The notes under the pieces were generated by a model. The model saw nothing but the letters and a program-made list of their open reading frames with translations. It was not told where the DNA came from and did not search any database. The position numbers and the translations under genes are program-made. Positions 8,025-17,765 of a stretch of 64,000 nt of DNA are shown here, piece after piece. The number at the start of each line of letters is the position of its first letter. The first letter of the stretch is position 1. Origin of the DNA: Vibrio lentus (lineage in GTDB: Bacteria; Pseudomonadota; Gammaproteobacteria; Enterobacterales; Vibrionaceae); NCBI RefSeq assembly GCF_030409755.1, contig NZ_JAUFQE010000002.1, forward strand, positions 3,100,001-3,164,000, given 5' to 3'.

Positions 8025-8156
8025 TGTCGCTTGTTCAAGAATTATTATGAACGGGATTCTATAAGTACGAGCTATAGATTTTGCTGAGATTTGACAATCT
8101 TTTATAATTTTTTATATATCAGTGCTTTGTGTGTTCTTTTTTTGTTCAAGGTGGTT

Positions 8157-8182
8157 AATAAAAAGCAGGCCTAAGCCTGCTT
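8157..8182 (-). terminator. Terminator of gor
   Basis: On the minus strand AAGCAGGC-TTAG-GCCTGCTT forms an 8-bp perfect stem followed by TTTATT. Confidence 0.8.
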
Positions 8183-8207
8183 CTATCTTTAATCTTATGA
8201 TCTGCGA

Positions 8208-9563
8208 TTAACGCATCGTCACAAATTCTTCTGAGCCCGTTGGGTGAATTGCCACAACAGAGTCGAAATCTGCTTTGGTTGCGCCCATCTTCATTGCAAC
8301 GCCGAAGCCTTGAATCATTTCATCAACAGTGAAACCGATGCCGTGTAGGCCAACTACAGTCTCTTCTTCACCAGCACATACTAGCTTCATCTTACAAGGT
8401 TGACGGTGTTGAGTGACTGCTGTGTACATTGCAGTAAAACCAGACGTGTATACCTTGATGTTGTCTTTGCCGTATTGCTCTTCAGCTTCTTGAGTCGTTA
8501 GACCAATTGTGCCGATAGGTGGGTGGCTGAATACAACAGTAGGAACGAGCGTGTAGTCCATCTTCGCGTTGGTTTGACCATTGAATAGACGCTCAGAAAG
8601 CTGACGACCTGCTTTAACAGCAACAGGTGTTAGCTCGATGCCGCCTTCCATGATGTCACCAACACAGTAGATGCCAGGAACGTTGGTTGCTTGGAATTCG
8701 TCTACTTTGATGTAGCCACGGTCGTTTGTTGCAACGCCCGTTGATGCTAGGTTGATAGCGTCAGTTGCTGGGTGACGGCCGATAGCCCAGATTAGGTGGT
8801 CAACGTTTTGAGTGTTGCCGTTCTCTAGATGCAGAGTCAGTGTGCCATCTGCTTCTTTCACTACTTCTTTAGGAACAGAGTGCGTGTGAAGTGTTGGGCC
8901 TTCCGCTTCCATTACTTCAACCAGTGTCTCAACAATCATTGGATCGAAGCTACGTAGTGGCGACTCTTTACGACAGAACAGATGTGTTTCAGTGCCAAGT
9001 GCACTTAGTACGCCTGCGATCTCAACTGCGATGTAGCCCGCGCCGATAACAGCAACACGTTTAGGTTGCTCCATCAGGTCGAAGAAACCGTTTGAGTCGA
9101 TACCGTGCTCTGCGCCAGGGATGTTTGGAATGGTTGGACGACCACCTACTGCGATCAGGATGTGATCCGCTGTGTAGTGTTCACCGTTAACTTCAACGGT
9201 TTTTTCGTCAACAAACTTAGCAAAGCCTTTGATTACGTTTATTTTGTTGTTACCAAGAACGCGATCGTAAGATTGGTGGATACGACCAATGTACGCTTGG
9301 CGGTTTTCAACCAGTTTGCCCCAGTCGAAGCCTTTTACGTCAACGTCGAAGCCGTAGTCTTTTGAGTATAGGTTGATCGCTTCAGCAACCTGAGCACCGT
9401 GCCACATAACCTTTTTAGGAACACAACCAACGTTTACACAAGTACCACCAAGGTCTTGAGCTTCGATAAGTGCAACTTTTGCACCGTGCATTGCTGCGCG
9501 GTTAGCTGATGCGATGCCGCCTGAACCGCCGCCGATACAGATGTAATCAAAATGAGTCGCCAT
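8208..9563 (-). CDS. gor: Glutathione-disulfide reductase
   Basis: This is an NADPH-dependent FAD enzyme that reduces glutathione disulfide in the cytoplasm. The 451-residue product matches the usual size of 450. It shows the FAD-binding GGGSGG motif near the N-terminus, the redox-active disulfide C42-V-N-V-G-C47 followed by PKK, a second Rossmann motif [11 protein letters not shown] for NADPH, and the C-terminal [10 protein letters not shown] motif that supplies the active-site His. The start is set at the Met of MATHFDY because GGAG lies six bases upstream; the ATG 12 nt further out contains that SD. In E. coli gor neighbours rlmJ and prlC, as here. Confidence 0.97.
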   Translation of the reverse strand: MATHFDYICIGGGSGGIASANRAAMHGAKVALIEAQDLGGTCVNVGCVPKKVMWHGAQVAEAINLYSKDYGFDVDVKGFDWGKLVENRQAYIGRIHQSYDRVLGNNKINVIKGFAKFVDEKTVEVNGEHYTADHILIAVGGRPTIPNIPGAEHGIDSNGFFDLMEQPKRVAVIGAGYIAVEIAGVLSALGTETHLFCRKESPLRSFDPMIVETLVEVMEAEGPTLHTHSVPKEVVKEADGTLTLHLENGNTQNVDHLIWAIGRHPATDAINLASTGVATNDRGYIKVDEFQATNVPGIYCVGDIMEGGIELTPVAVKAGRQLSERLFNGQTNAKMDYTLVPTVVFSHPPIGTIGLTTQEAEEQYGKDNIKVYTSGFTAMYTAVTQHRQPCKMKLVCAGEEETVVGLHGIGFTVDEMIQGFGVAMKMGATKADFDSVVAIHPTGSEEFVTMR

Positions 9564-9751
9564 TACTTTCTCCATTTATTGAAGGCTGTGGGTACAGTGA
9601 GCGCACTGAACACCTACGTCCTATAGATTCTTAAATTGTCTAATTATTATATTGAGGGCAGATCGGTTGAACTCAATCTCCCTGTTTAAAATTTATTCGT
9701 GTACGTCACAGTCTGTTGAAGATTCTGCAAACTATGACGTTAAGTTCGAGA

Positions 9752-10591
9752 TTACTCGGGTACGATCCACTCTACTTTGAAGTGACCGGTTGCCGGCGCA
9801 ATTGCTTCCTTCAAGAATGGAAGAATTTCGTTCATTTGGCTTTCTAGCTTCCAAGGCGGGTTGATAACAATCATGCCTGATGCTGTCATGCCACGCTCAT
9901 TGGTGTCTGGTGATACGCCAAGTTCGATTTGTAGAATCTTGTTAATGCCTAGGCCTTCAAGTCCTTCAATCATGTCTTCGATATCACAGCGGTTTACCAC
10001 TGGGTACCAAATTGCGTAGATACCGGTTGCCCAGCGCTTATGGCTTTGAGCAATCGCAGTCACAACATCACGATACTCTTTTGCCAGCTCGTAAGGCGGA
10101 TCGATCAGTACCAAACCACGACGTTCTTTTGGTGGCAGGCTGCCTTTTAAGCGTTGGAAGCCATCTTCTTTATAGATAGACACCTGACGATCGCGGTGGA
10201 ACTCTTGCTCAAGTAGAGGGTGGTCTGCAGGGTGAAGTTCGGTTAATACCATGCGGTCTTGATCACGGAGGTGTGCACGTGCAACTCGTGGTGAACCTGG
10301 ATAGAAACGCAGTTTTTCGCCATTGTTGAGTGCAGAGATAGACTCAAGGTAGCTTTGAATGTCTTCAGGAAGTTCTGTTTGTGCCCAGACGCGGGCAATG
10401 CCTTGTTTGTACTCGCCCGTTTTTTCAGACCATTCATGCGTTAAGTCATAACGACCTACACCAGAGTGAGTGTCATGGTAAACAAAAGGCTTATCCTTCT
10501 GTTTCAAAGAATTAAGAATAAGGCTCTGTACGATATGCTTTACTACGTCGGCATGGTTACCCGCGTGGAAGCTGTGGCGATAACTTAACAA
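9752..10591 (-). CDS. rlmJ: 23S rRNA (adenine-N6)-methyltransferase RlmJ
   Basis: RlmJ methylates A2030 of 23S rRNA using SAM. The hallmark N-terminus LSYRHSFHAGNHADVVKH is present, as is the N6-adenine methyltransferase catalytic motif IDPPYE (about residues 158-163). From the TTG at 10591 the product has 279 residues, close to the E. coli enzyme (280). This TTG is preceded by a GAGAG SD at good spacing, and it aligns with the E. coli MLSYRHS start. A GTG six codons upstream would add residues that homologues lack. It is divergent from prlC across a 279-bp promoter region in which I see no defined operator. Confidence 0.95.
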   Translation of the reverse strand: MLSYRHSFHAGNHADVVKHIVQSLILNSLKQKDKPFVYHDTHSGVGRYDLTHEWSEKTGEYKQGIARVWAQTELPEDIQSYLESISALNNGEKLRFYPGSPRVARAHLRDQDRMVLTELHPADHPLLEQEFHRDRQVSIYKEDGFQRLKGSLPPKERRGLVLIDPPYELAKEYRDVVTAIAQSHKRWATGIYAIWYPVVNRCDIEDMIEGLEGLGINKILQIELGVSPDTNERGMTASGMIVINPPWKLESQMNEILPFLKEAIAPATGHFKVEWIVPE

Positions 10592-10870
10592 ATTAAACTC
10601 TCGTAACACTCTCGAATTAGAGTGTGGTTAGTGTAGGTGGGGTTAATTTGACTATTATAACCCCCAATGGACCATAAATTCTCGAACAATTCAGGAACAG
10701 TCGTTCGCAATATGCAGTTAGTTATTGGTTCTACTATTGAAATTTGCCTTCATGAGCACTATTTAATAACTATTCGCAGGTGATTTTTTAGGGCGATCCT
10801 TAGCCTGATGACTGTAAGACGACCTCATTACAAAAAAGACGAAAGTCTCTAAAGCCAAAGGAATGTTTAT

Positions 10871-12913
10871 ATGTCTAATCCGCTATTAACCTTCACGGAC
10901 TTACCTCCGTTTTCACAGATCAAACCTGAGCACGTTAAGCCAGCGGTTGAGCAAGTGATTGAAGAGTGTCGCAACAAGATAGAACAAGTACTTGAAGGTA
11001 ATACTTCACCAAGCTGGGACAACCTCGTTGCTCCGATTGAAGAAGTGGATGATCGTTTAGGTCGCATTTGGTCACCTGTAAGCCATATGAATTCTGTGAT
11101 GAACAGCGATGAGCTGCGTGACGCTTATGAGAGCTGTCTGCCTGTGCTTTCTGAGTACGGCACGTGGGTTGGTCAACATAAAGGTTTGTTCGAAGCGTAT
11201 AAAGCGATCAAGGCGAGTGAGGCGTTCTCGGCATTAGACCAAGCTCAACAAAAAACCATTACCGACGCACTGCGTGACTTTGAATTGTCAGGCATTGGCT
11301 TACCCGCAGACGAGCAGCATCGCTACGGCGAGATCAGTAAACGCCAGTCTGAGCTGGGTTCTCAATTCTCAAACAATGTGCTTGATGCAACCATGGGTTG
11401 GAGCAAGCAGGTAACAGACATGGCTGAACTGGCCGGTATGCCTGAGTCGGCATTGGCAGCAGCACAAGCCGCGGCAGAAGCTAAAGAGCAGGAAGGTTAC
11501 CTACTGACTCTAGATATCCCATCATACCTGCCGGTGATGACGTACTGTGATAACCAAGCGCTACGTAAAGAGCTGTACGAAGCCTACGTAACTCGCGCTT
11601 CAGATCGCGGTCCAAATGCTGGTAAGTGGGACAACACTGAGATCATTACTGAACAACTTAAGCTGCGTCACGAGATCGCACGCATGCTTGGCTTTAGCAC
11701 TTACAGCGAAAAATCTCTGTCGACTAAGATGGCAGAAACGCCAGACCAAGTACTTGGTTTCCTTAACGACCTAGCAGTAAAAGCCAAACCACAAGGTGAG
11801 CGCGAAGTAGAAGAGCTACGTCAATTTGCTGAGAAAGAGTTTGGTGTCTCTGAGCTAAACCTGTGGGACATCGCTTACTACAGCGAGAAACAAAAACAGA
11901 ACTTGTTCGAGATCTCTGATGAAGAGCTTCGTCCATACTTCCCTGAGTCGAACGCAGTGTCTGGTTTGTTCGAAGTACTAAATCGTGTGTTTGGTATGTC
12001 TGTGACTGAGCGTGAAGGTGTGGATACATGGCATGATTCAGTGCGCTTCTTTGACATCTTTGATGCGACAGGCACATTGCGCGGTAGCTTCTACCTAGAT
12101 CTATACGCACGTGAACACAAACGTGGCGGCGCTTGGATGGACGACTGTCGCGGTCGTCGCATTACTCAATCTGGTGAGCTACAGACGCCTGTTGCTTACC
12201 TAACGTGTAACTTCAACAAGCCAGTCGGTGACAAACCAGCACTGTTTACTCACGATGAAGTGGTCACTTTGTTCCACGAATTTGGCCACGGTATCCACCA
12301 CATGCTAACGCAAGTTGAAGCGGGTGCAGTTGCGGGTATTAACGGTGTGCCTTGGGATGCCGTTGAGCTACCAAGTCAGTTCCTAGAAAACTGGTGTTGG
12401 GAAGAGGAAGCGCTGTCATTCATTTCTGGTCACTTCGAAACGGGTGAAGCGCTACCAAAAGAGATGTTAGAGAAGATGCTAGCGGCGAAGAACTTCCAAT
12501 CTGCGATGTTTATCCTGCGTCAGCTAGAGCTTGGCTTGTTCGATTTCACACTGCACACAGAATACGATCCAGAAGTCGGTGCTCGCGTACTAGAAACACT
12601 AGCTGACGTGAAGTCTAAGGTTTCTGTATTGCCAAGCCTTGATTGGAACCGCTTCTCACACAGCTTTGGGCATATCTTTGCTGGTGGCTACAGCGCGGGT
12701 TACTACAGCTACCTATGGGCAGAAGTATTGTCTGCAGATGCGTTCTCTGCATTTGAAGAAGAGGGCATCTTCAACACTGAAACCGGCAATCGTTTCCTGA
12801 ACAACATCCTTGAGATGGGTGGCAGTGAAGAGCCGATGGAGCTGTTCAAACGCTTCCGTGGTCGTGAGCCTCAAATCGATGCGATGCTGCGTCATGCGGG
12901 TATCAGCGCTTAA
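10871..12913 (+). CDS. prlC: Oligopeptidase A
   Basis: This cytoplasmic M3-family zinc metallopeptidase degrades oligopeptides and cleaved signal peptides. The 680-residue length equals that of E. coli PrlC. The zinc site HEFGHGIHH begins at residue 469 (H469, E470, H473), with the third ligand Glu in the downstream LPSQFLENWCWE helix. SD AAAGGA lies eight bases before the ATG. In E. coli prlC is followed directly by rsmJ; here asnC and a signalling gene are interposed. A bidirectional terminator follows at 12934. Confidence 0.97.
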   Translation: MSNPLLTFTDLPPFSQIKPEHVKPAVEQVIEECRNKIEQVLEGNTSPSWDNLVAPIEEVDDRLGRIWSPVSHMNSVMNSDELRDAYESCLPVLSEYGTWVGQHKGLFEAYKAIKASEAFSALDQAQQKTITDALRDFELSGIGLPADEQHRYGEISKRQSELGSQFSNNVLDATMGWSKQVTDMAELAGMPESALAAAQAAAEAKEQEGYLLTLDIPSYLPVMTYCDNQALRKELYEAYVTRASDRGPNAGKWDNTEIITEQLKLRHEIARMLGFSTYSEKSLSTKMAETPDQVLGFLNDLAVKAKPQGEREVEELRQFAEKEFGVSELNLWDIAYYSEKQKQNLFEISDEELRPYFPESNAVSGLFEVLNRVFGMSVTEREGVDTWHDSVRFFDIFDATGTLRGSFYLDLYAREHKRGGAWMDDCRGRRITQSGELQTPVAYLTCNFNKPVGDKPALFTHDEVVTLFHEFGHGIHHMLTQVEAGAVAGINGVPWDAVELPSQFLENWCWEEEALSFISGHFETGEALPKEMLEKMLAAKNFQSAMFILRQLELGLFDFTLHTEYDPEVGARVLETLADVKSKVSVLPSLDWNRFSHSFGHIFAGGYSAGYYSYLWAEVLSADAFSAFEEEGIFNTETGNRFLNNILEMGGSEEPMELFKRFRGREPQIDAMLRHAGISA

Positions 12914-12933
12914 TATTGTGCTGGTCAGAATGT

Positions 12934-12962
12934 AAAAAGAGCCTCATTGTGAGGCTCTTTTT
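12934..12962. terminator. Bidirectional terminator between prlC and asnC
   Basis: A 13-bp perfect stem AAAAAGAGCCTCA/TGAGGCTCTTTTT with a 3-nt loop serves the convergent genes prlC and asnC. Confidence 0.92.
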
Positions 12963-12981
12963 GTATCGATTTATCAAACGA

Positions 12982-13446
12982 TTATGGATTTACATTGCGG
13001 TTGATAGGGTTCTGCAATGAAATTAGTGTCTCAGTCGATTGAACCTCGTCAATCGCCTGCAATTTATCAATCAGTACGAACTGCAACTCTTCGATCGATT
13101 TACACATCAGTTTAACGAAAATGTTGTAGGCGCCAGTGGTGTAGTACGCCTCAACCACTTCATCTAATGCATTAAGCTTGGCAATGGCTGAGTGGTAGTC
13201 GCGAGCTGCGTTAAGGTTGATACCAATAAAACAACACACGTCGTAACCAAGCTTCTTGGTGTTTACCACAACCTCGGTTCGCTCAATAATGTCGGCCGAT
13301 CTCATCTTTTCGATACGAACGTGAATCGTCGCGGGACTGACATCGAATTTCTTTGCCATTTCAGCATAAGGCGTGCGCGCATCTTCCATCAAAGTTTTGA
13401 GAATGGCACGGTCTAGGTCATCCAGACGAGCAGTAGTTGTGGACAT
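12982..13446 (-). CDS. asnC: AsnC, Lrp-family transcriptional regulator
   Basis: In E. coli AsnC is an asparagine-responsive regulator that activates asnA. This 154-residue protein has an N-terminal winged helix (residues 5-60; ILKTLMEDARTPYAEMAKKF, SPATIHVRIEKM) and a RAM ligand-binding domain (about 65-145; DEVVEAYYTTGAYNIFVK). The ends match E. coli AsnC, for example STETLISLQNPINR, so this is AsnC proper rather than Lrp. The start is placed at the Met of MSTTTARL, with AAGGG seven bases upstream. It is divergent from the GGDEF/EAL receptor with only about 100 bp between them. No asnA lies in the window. Confidence 0.92.
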   Translation of the reverse strand: MSTTTARLDDLDRAILKTLMEDARTPYAEMAKKFDVSPATIHVRIEKMRSADIIERTEVVVNTKKLGYDVCCFIGINLNAARDYHSAIAKLNALDEVVEAYYTTGAYNIFVKLMCKSIEELQFVLIDKLQAIDEVQSTETLISLQNPINRNVNP

Positions 13447-13545
13447 GCGTAAACCCTTATATCGAATGAAAATAGTTCGGCTAGAGTACATATCATAGCC
13501 AAGGGTGATAATATTAGCAGCAACGATGATGTTAAGGTGAATTCA

Positions 13546-16500
13546 GTGCGATTTTGGTTGTTATTTCTTGTGATGTGTTGGAGTACGTTTGCTTCAGCGC
13601 AGACAAAAGATGTGTTGGTGATTCACTCTTACCATCAAGGTTTTTTCTGGACAGATGATTTCCACAAAGGGCTAGCGGCAGAGCTTGACCGAGATGGCCT
13701 GTCTTATCGTGTCGTTTATCTTGATAGTAAGCGCTCTCAAAATCCTGAGTATCTTGAGCGTGTTTACCAGCTTTATCACACCAAACTGCTGCATGAAGAG
13801 TTTGCTGCCGTTGTGGTCAGTGACAATAACGCGCTCAACTTAATGAAGCGCCTTGCGCCCGATCTCAAAGATACTCCTGTTATCTTTGGCGGTATCAACA
13901 ACTTCTCTCCCGAAATGATTGAAGGTTTGAACGCGACGGGTATTAGTGAGGATATTGATTTAGTCGGTAATATCGAACTCATCAAGCGTCTTCAATCGAC
14001 TGTCAAAAAAATCTATATTGTCACCGACCATTCAGTGACGGGCCAAGCCATTCGTGCTCAAGTCGACCTGTTTGTTAGAAAACACCCAGAATTTTCCGAT
14101 CTTGTTGAACACTATGTTCCTGATTCTTATCAAGAGCTCGTGGCATTTTCTCAGAGTGCCGATCTCGGAAAAAGCTTGCTGTTTTGGGCGTATTATCGCG
14201 ATGCCAATGGTCGAGTCAGCAGCGATGAAGACTGGCGCGTTCTCAATACACAGACTCAAATGCCATTGTATATGGTGCATGACTTGGGGCTTGGGTTTGG
14301 TGCTATCGGAGGCGTGATTCAGAGTGGTGAGACGCAGGGGCGAGATACTGGGCGTGTTCTATTGAATGTGTTGGCTAATCCGGATAAACCGCTGCCCCAA
14401 GTGGTTGCTGGCGCGCCAGAAATCAAACTCGATTACCAACAAATTTCTCGTTGGGATTTGGGCGCAGAGAATGAAGCGGCAGTCACTTTCCTAAATAAGC
14501 CTAAGCCATTTCTCGCGCGCTATCGCGACGAGATTCGTACGATTGGTTTGCTGTTTTTAGCCATGGCGTGCGTGATTGCCACCTTGGTGTATTACCTGAA
14601 CCGACTTAAAAAAAGCGAACGGGCAAGCCGAAAAAGCCAAATGTTGCTCGAGTCGATCTTCGATCAAAGCCTGCAATTTATGGGCATTATCGACAAAAAT
14701 GGGGTGCTGTTGTCGAGTAACAGCAAGCTGCATGAACTTCTTTATAATCAAGGCTACAAGCTTGGTACTCCGCTTCAAAACCACCAACATTGGGAAGAGT
14801 CTGCACGTGAAATACTGAAGGAGTATTTTACGAGCAAAGAAACGCCGCCAGCTTTGCGCTTTGAAGCGGAAGTATGGTGTCGTGACCGTGGTGTGATGGT
14901 ATTAGAGATTTCTCTGAAGTCGATGCCGGGCAATGAAGAGGATGATACCCAATTCTTATTTGAAGCGCGTGATGTGACTTCCCGTAAACTTGCTGAAAAC
15001 AAACTGTTCCAACGCGAAGCCAACCTTAAACTGTATTACGACAAGCAACCCGTAATGATGATTACGCTGGATGGCAACAACCGTATTCAGCAAGTGAACC
15101 AGTTTGCTGAAGAGGTGTTAGGTTATCCTCTGGAACAATTGCTAGGTCATCGTCCAAGAGAGTTCTATGTCGATGAAAATGCAATGATCCCGCGTCATAT
15201 CTTGTTGCAACCACAACATAAGGTGCGCGGCGTGTGGCGCCGTGATATCGAATATCGTCATGCGGATGGCAGCACAATCTGGATTCGTGAAAACATTCGT
15301 CCATTGGTTGAATCCGATCAGCTGTTGATTGTTGGCGAAGACATCACCGAGACTCATGAGCTTTCTGAAAAGTTAGAGTATCAGGCTCGCTATGACTTGC
15401 TCACTGGTACCTTTAACCGCAATCACTTTGCACAAGAATTGCAAAAGGCATTAAAAGAAGTCGAGAGCCACATGCGTACTCACGCCATGCTGTTTTTGGA
15501 CTTAGACCAACTTAAGGTCTTAAACGATACTGCTGGCCACGAAGCGGGTGATGCTGCAATCATGTTTAGCGCTAAGCTGCTGGAAGACGTCCTGCCATAC
15601 AATGCCGTGTTGGCACGTATGGGCGGCGATGAGTTTGCTGTATTAATCAAAGACTGCACTGAGCGAGATGCGGTTAATGTGTGTCGCAGTATCATCTCAA
15701 TGATGAGTGAGAATCCATTCTTGTGGGGTGATATTCGCCTTAACCTGACCAGCTCTATCGGTATTCGATTGATTGACCATACCGCGGCTTCACCGCAAAT
15801 GGTGCATGCTCAGGCTGATGCCGCTTGTCATGCAGCGAAAGAAGAAGGGCGTAATCGCTATAACCTTTATCATCAAGATGATGAAGATATCCGTCGTCGT
15901 CACTTAGAAATGGAGTGCGTCAATCTCGTCCATGAGGCCTTGGCGAATGATCGTTTAGAGTTGTTTGCACAGCGTATTCTTGGTTTAGACAAAGACAGCG
16001 AGAAAATGCATTTCGAGATCTTGGTGAGAATCAAAAACATCAAGGGTGAGTACATCTCTCCGGGGATCTTCATGCCTGCATCAGAGCGCTATAATATTGC
16101 GCACTTGATTGACCGCCGAGTCGTGAGCCAAACCCTCGCTTGGTTGGAAGGTCGACCAAAGGTGATAGATGAACTTGGAATGTGCTCTATCAATCTGTCT
16201 GGTCACTCGATGGGTAATCGAGAGTTTGTTGAGTTCTTGATTGAAAGTTTGGCGAACTCGTCAGTGCCTTGCCATAAGATTTGTCTAGAAATCACTGAAA
16301 CGGCCGCGATGAGCAACATGAAACAAGCGATCAAATTCTTTACTCGCATTAAAGAGCTTGGCTGTATGATTGCACTCGATGACTTTGGTTCAGGCTTATC
16401 ATCGTTTGGCTACCTGAAGAAATTGCCAGTCGATATTGTGAAGATTGATGGCCTATTTGTACGCGATATTGATGTCAACGAAATGGATCATGTGATGGTT

Positions 16501-16695
16501 CGTTCTATCAATGACTTGGCCAAGCAGATGGGTAAACACACGGTAGCTGAGTTTGTTGAAAACACTCAGATCATCGACAAGCTGATCGAGCTCGGTGTTA
16601 ACTACGCGCAAGGCTACATTATTGGTCGACCTAAGCCGCTTGCAGAGCTCGTTGAAGAGTTACAACAAGAGCGAACGTTAGAGCATTTAGATTAA
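13546..16695 (+). CDS. Sensor diguanylate cyclase/phosphodiesterase with periplasmic ABC-type binding domain
   Basis: This protein of about 1050 residues is a c-di-GMP receptor (numbering below is from an upstream GTG at 13537). It has a signal peptide (cleavage near ASA|QT), a periplasmic substrate-binding domain resembling ABC_sub_bind (about 25-320), a membrane helix (334-354), two PAS domains (about 370-490 and 495-615), GGDEF and EAL. The cyclase motif G696-G-D-E-F is intact, and no RxxD inhibitory site sits upstream of it. The phosphodiesterase signature reads E827-I-L rather than EAL, but INLS, EITE, DDFGSG and KIDG motifs are kept. The GTG at 13546 is preferred because TAAGGTG lies five to six bases upstream. 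Ligand and net activity are unknown. Confidence 0.92.
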   Translation: MRFWLLFLVMCWSTFASAQTKDVLVIHSYHQGFFWTDDFHKGLAAELDRDGLSYRVVYLDSKRSQNPEYLERVYQLYHTKLLHEEFAAVVVSDNNALNLMKRLAPDLKDTPVIFGGINNFSPEMIEGLNATGISEDIDLVGNIELIKRLQSTVKKIYIVTDHSVTGQAIRAQVDLFVRKHPEFSDLVEHYVPDSYQELVAFSQSADLGKSLLFWAYYRDANGRVSSDEDWRVLNTQTQMPLYMVHDLGLGFGAIGGVIQSGETQGRDTGRVLLNVLANPDKPLPQVVAGAPEIKLDYQQISRWDLGAENEAAVTFLNKPKPFLARYRDEIRTIGLLFLAMACVIATLVYYLNRLKKSERASRKSQMLLESIFDQSLQFMGIIDKNGVLLSSNSKLHELLYNQGYKLGTPLQNHQHWEESAREILKEYFTSKETPPALRFEAEVWCRDRGVMVLEISLKSMPGNEEDDTQFLFEARDVTSRKLAENKLFQREANLKLYYDKQPVMMITLDGNNRIQQVNQFAEEVLGYPLEQLLGHRPREFYVDENAMIPRHILLQPQHKVRGVWRRDIEYRHADGSTIWIRENIRPLVESDQLLIVGEDITETHELSEKLEYQARYDLLTGTFNRNHFAQELQKALKEVESHMRTHAMLFLDLDQLKVLNDTAGHEAGDAAIMFSAKLLEDVLPYNAVLARMGGDEFAVLIKDCTERDAVNVCRSIISMMSENPFLWGDIRLNLTSSIGIRLIDHTAASPQMVHAQADAACHAAKEEGRNRYNLYHQDDEDIRRRHLEMECVNLVHEALANDRLELFAQRILGLDKDSEKMHFEILVRIKNIKGEYISPGIFMPASERYNIAHLIDRRVVSQTLAWLEGRPKVIDELGMCSINLSGHSMGNREFVEFLIESLANSSVPCHKICLEITETAAMSNMKQAIKFFTRIKELGCMIALDDFGSGLSSFGYLKKLPVDIVKIDGLFVRDIDVNEMDHVMVRSINDLAKQMGKHTVAEFVENTQIIDKLIELGVNYAQGYIIGRPKPLAELVEELQQERTLEHLD

Positions 16696-16736
16696 GCGAA
16701 CCAAGCGACACTATGAGTATTCTTTAGCACTAGCGA

Positions 16737-16792
16737 CGCTAATCATTTACAGCGCTAACAAGCTTTCAGAACTAATAGTTTGCACCGCTAAT
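16737..16792 (+). repeat. Four degenerate CGCTAA motifs at 16-17 bp spacing
   Basis: CGCTAAT (16737), CGCTAAC (16753), AACTAAT (16770) and CGCTAAT (16786) recur at spacings of 16, 17 and 16 bp in the gap between the GGDEF/EAL gene and rsmJ. They could be decayed tandem repeats or a helically phased set of binding sites. Confidence 0.4.
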
Positions 16793-16802
16793 ATGTATTG
16801 TT

Positions 16803-16836
16803 GAGGCAATCAGGTAAACTGGTTGCCTCTTTTGTT
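16803..16836 (+). terminator. Terminator upstream of rsmJ
   Basis: GAGGCAA/TTGCCTC, with an inner CAG/CTG pairing, is followed by TTTTGTTTT. It lies between the GGDEF/EAL gene and rsmJ. Confidence 0.75.
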
Positions 16837-16864
16837 TTAATACTACTGTCTGTTGGAGACGACC

Positions 16865-17644
16865 TTGCTACTACAACTGATTTGCGAAGATGCCACCCAA
16901 ATCGATCATCTAAATGACTTAGCGACCCGTTGGAATTTATCTCATGATGAAAACAGCGATTTCGCTTTGGTACTGACTAGCGAGCGACTTGAGTTACGTA
17001 AAGTCGATGAACCTAAGCTTGGTGCTATCTTTGTTGATTTGGTCGGAGGCGCAGTCGGTCACAGACGTAAGTTTGGTGGTGGTAAAGGTCAGGCAATTGC
17101 TAAGGCCGCAGGTCTAAATAAAGGGGCAACACCGACCATCTTAGATGGCACCGCTGGTTTAGGACGTGATGCGTTTGTTCTAGCTTCGTTGGGCTGTAAA
17201 GTACAGATGGTAGAGCGACATCCAGTTGTGGCTGCATTATTGGATGACGGCCTGCAGAGAGCACAAAAAGACCCAGACATCGGTGGTTGGGTGAGTGAAC
17301 GTATGAAGTTGATTCATGCTTCTAGCCATGATGCCCTAGATAAGCTGAGTAACGATCCTGAATTCGAACAGCCTGATGTGGTGTATCTCGACCCTATGTA
17401 CCCGCACCCTGAGAACAAAAAGAAATCGGCTTTGGTTAAGAAAGAGATGCGCGTATTCCAATCTTTGGTTGGTGCAGATCTGGATGCCGATGGTTTGTTT
17501 GAGCCTGCGATGAAGCTCGCATCAAAGCGTGTTGTGGTCAAAAGACCGGATTACGCGGCGTGGTTAGACGAGCAAAAACCAAGCATGGCGATCGAAACCA
17601 AAAAGAACCGTTTTGATGTCTATGTGAAAGCATCAATGACTTAG
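16865..17644 (+). CDS. rsmJ: 16S rRNA (guanine-N2)-methyltransferase RsmJ
   Basis: RsmJ methylates G1516 of 16S rRNA with SAM. Family blocks are [36 protein letters not shown] (SAM-binding motif I), VYLDPMYPH (catalytic loop) and [12 protein letters not shown]. The product is 259 residues against 250 in E. coli. I choose the TTG at 16865 because GGAG lies six bases upstream; a TTG 12 nt further out overlaps that SD. The rest of the E. coli prlC-rsmJ linkage is preserved except for the inserted regulator and receptor genes. Confidence 0.94.
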   Translation: MLLQLICEDATQIDHLNDLATRWNLSHDENSDFALVLTSERLELRKVDEPKLGAIFVDLVGGAVGHRRKFGGGKGQAIAKAAGLNKGATPTILDGTAGLGRDAFVLASLGCKVQMVERHPVVAALLDDGLQRAQKDPDIGGWVSERMKLIHASSHDALDKLSNDPEFEQPDVVYLDPMYPHPENKKKSALVKKEMRVFQSLVGADLDADGLFEPAMKLASKRVVVKRPDYAAWLDEQKPSMAIETKKNRFDVYVKASMT

Positions 17645-17729
17645 CAGCACGCTAAGAAAGTTTCCCGTCATAAATACGATAAATTGCCATTTAACACTTG
17701 CGATAGTCGCGTTACGGATGTATATCTAA

Positions 17730-17752
17730 CTAAGAATCATTATTATTCTTAG
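17730..17752 (+). promoter_or_regulatory. Fur-box-like palindrome upstream of the Cys/Lys-rich gene
   Basis: CTAAGAAT and ATTCTTAG form perfect 8-nt arms around an AT-rich centre. The core AAGAATCATTATTATT agrees with most of the 7-1-7 Fur consensus, with about three mismatches in 15. It ends 13 bp before the start at 17766, where binding would repress transcription or translation initiation. This is a motif match by eye only. Confidence 0.45.
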
Positions 17753-17765
17753 CTGGAGTTGTAGC

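Noticed and set aside
11763..12110. 115-residue minus-strand open frame
   Set aside because: It lies wholly inside prlC, which has an unambiguous family match and matching length.
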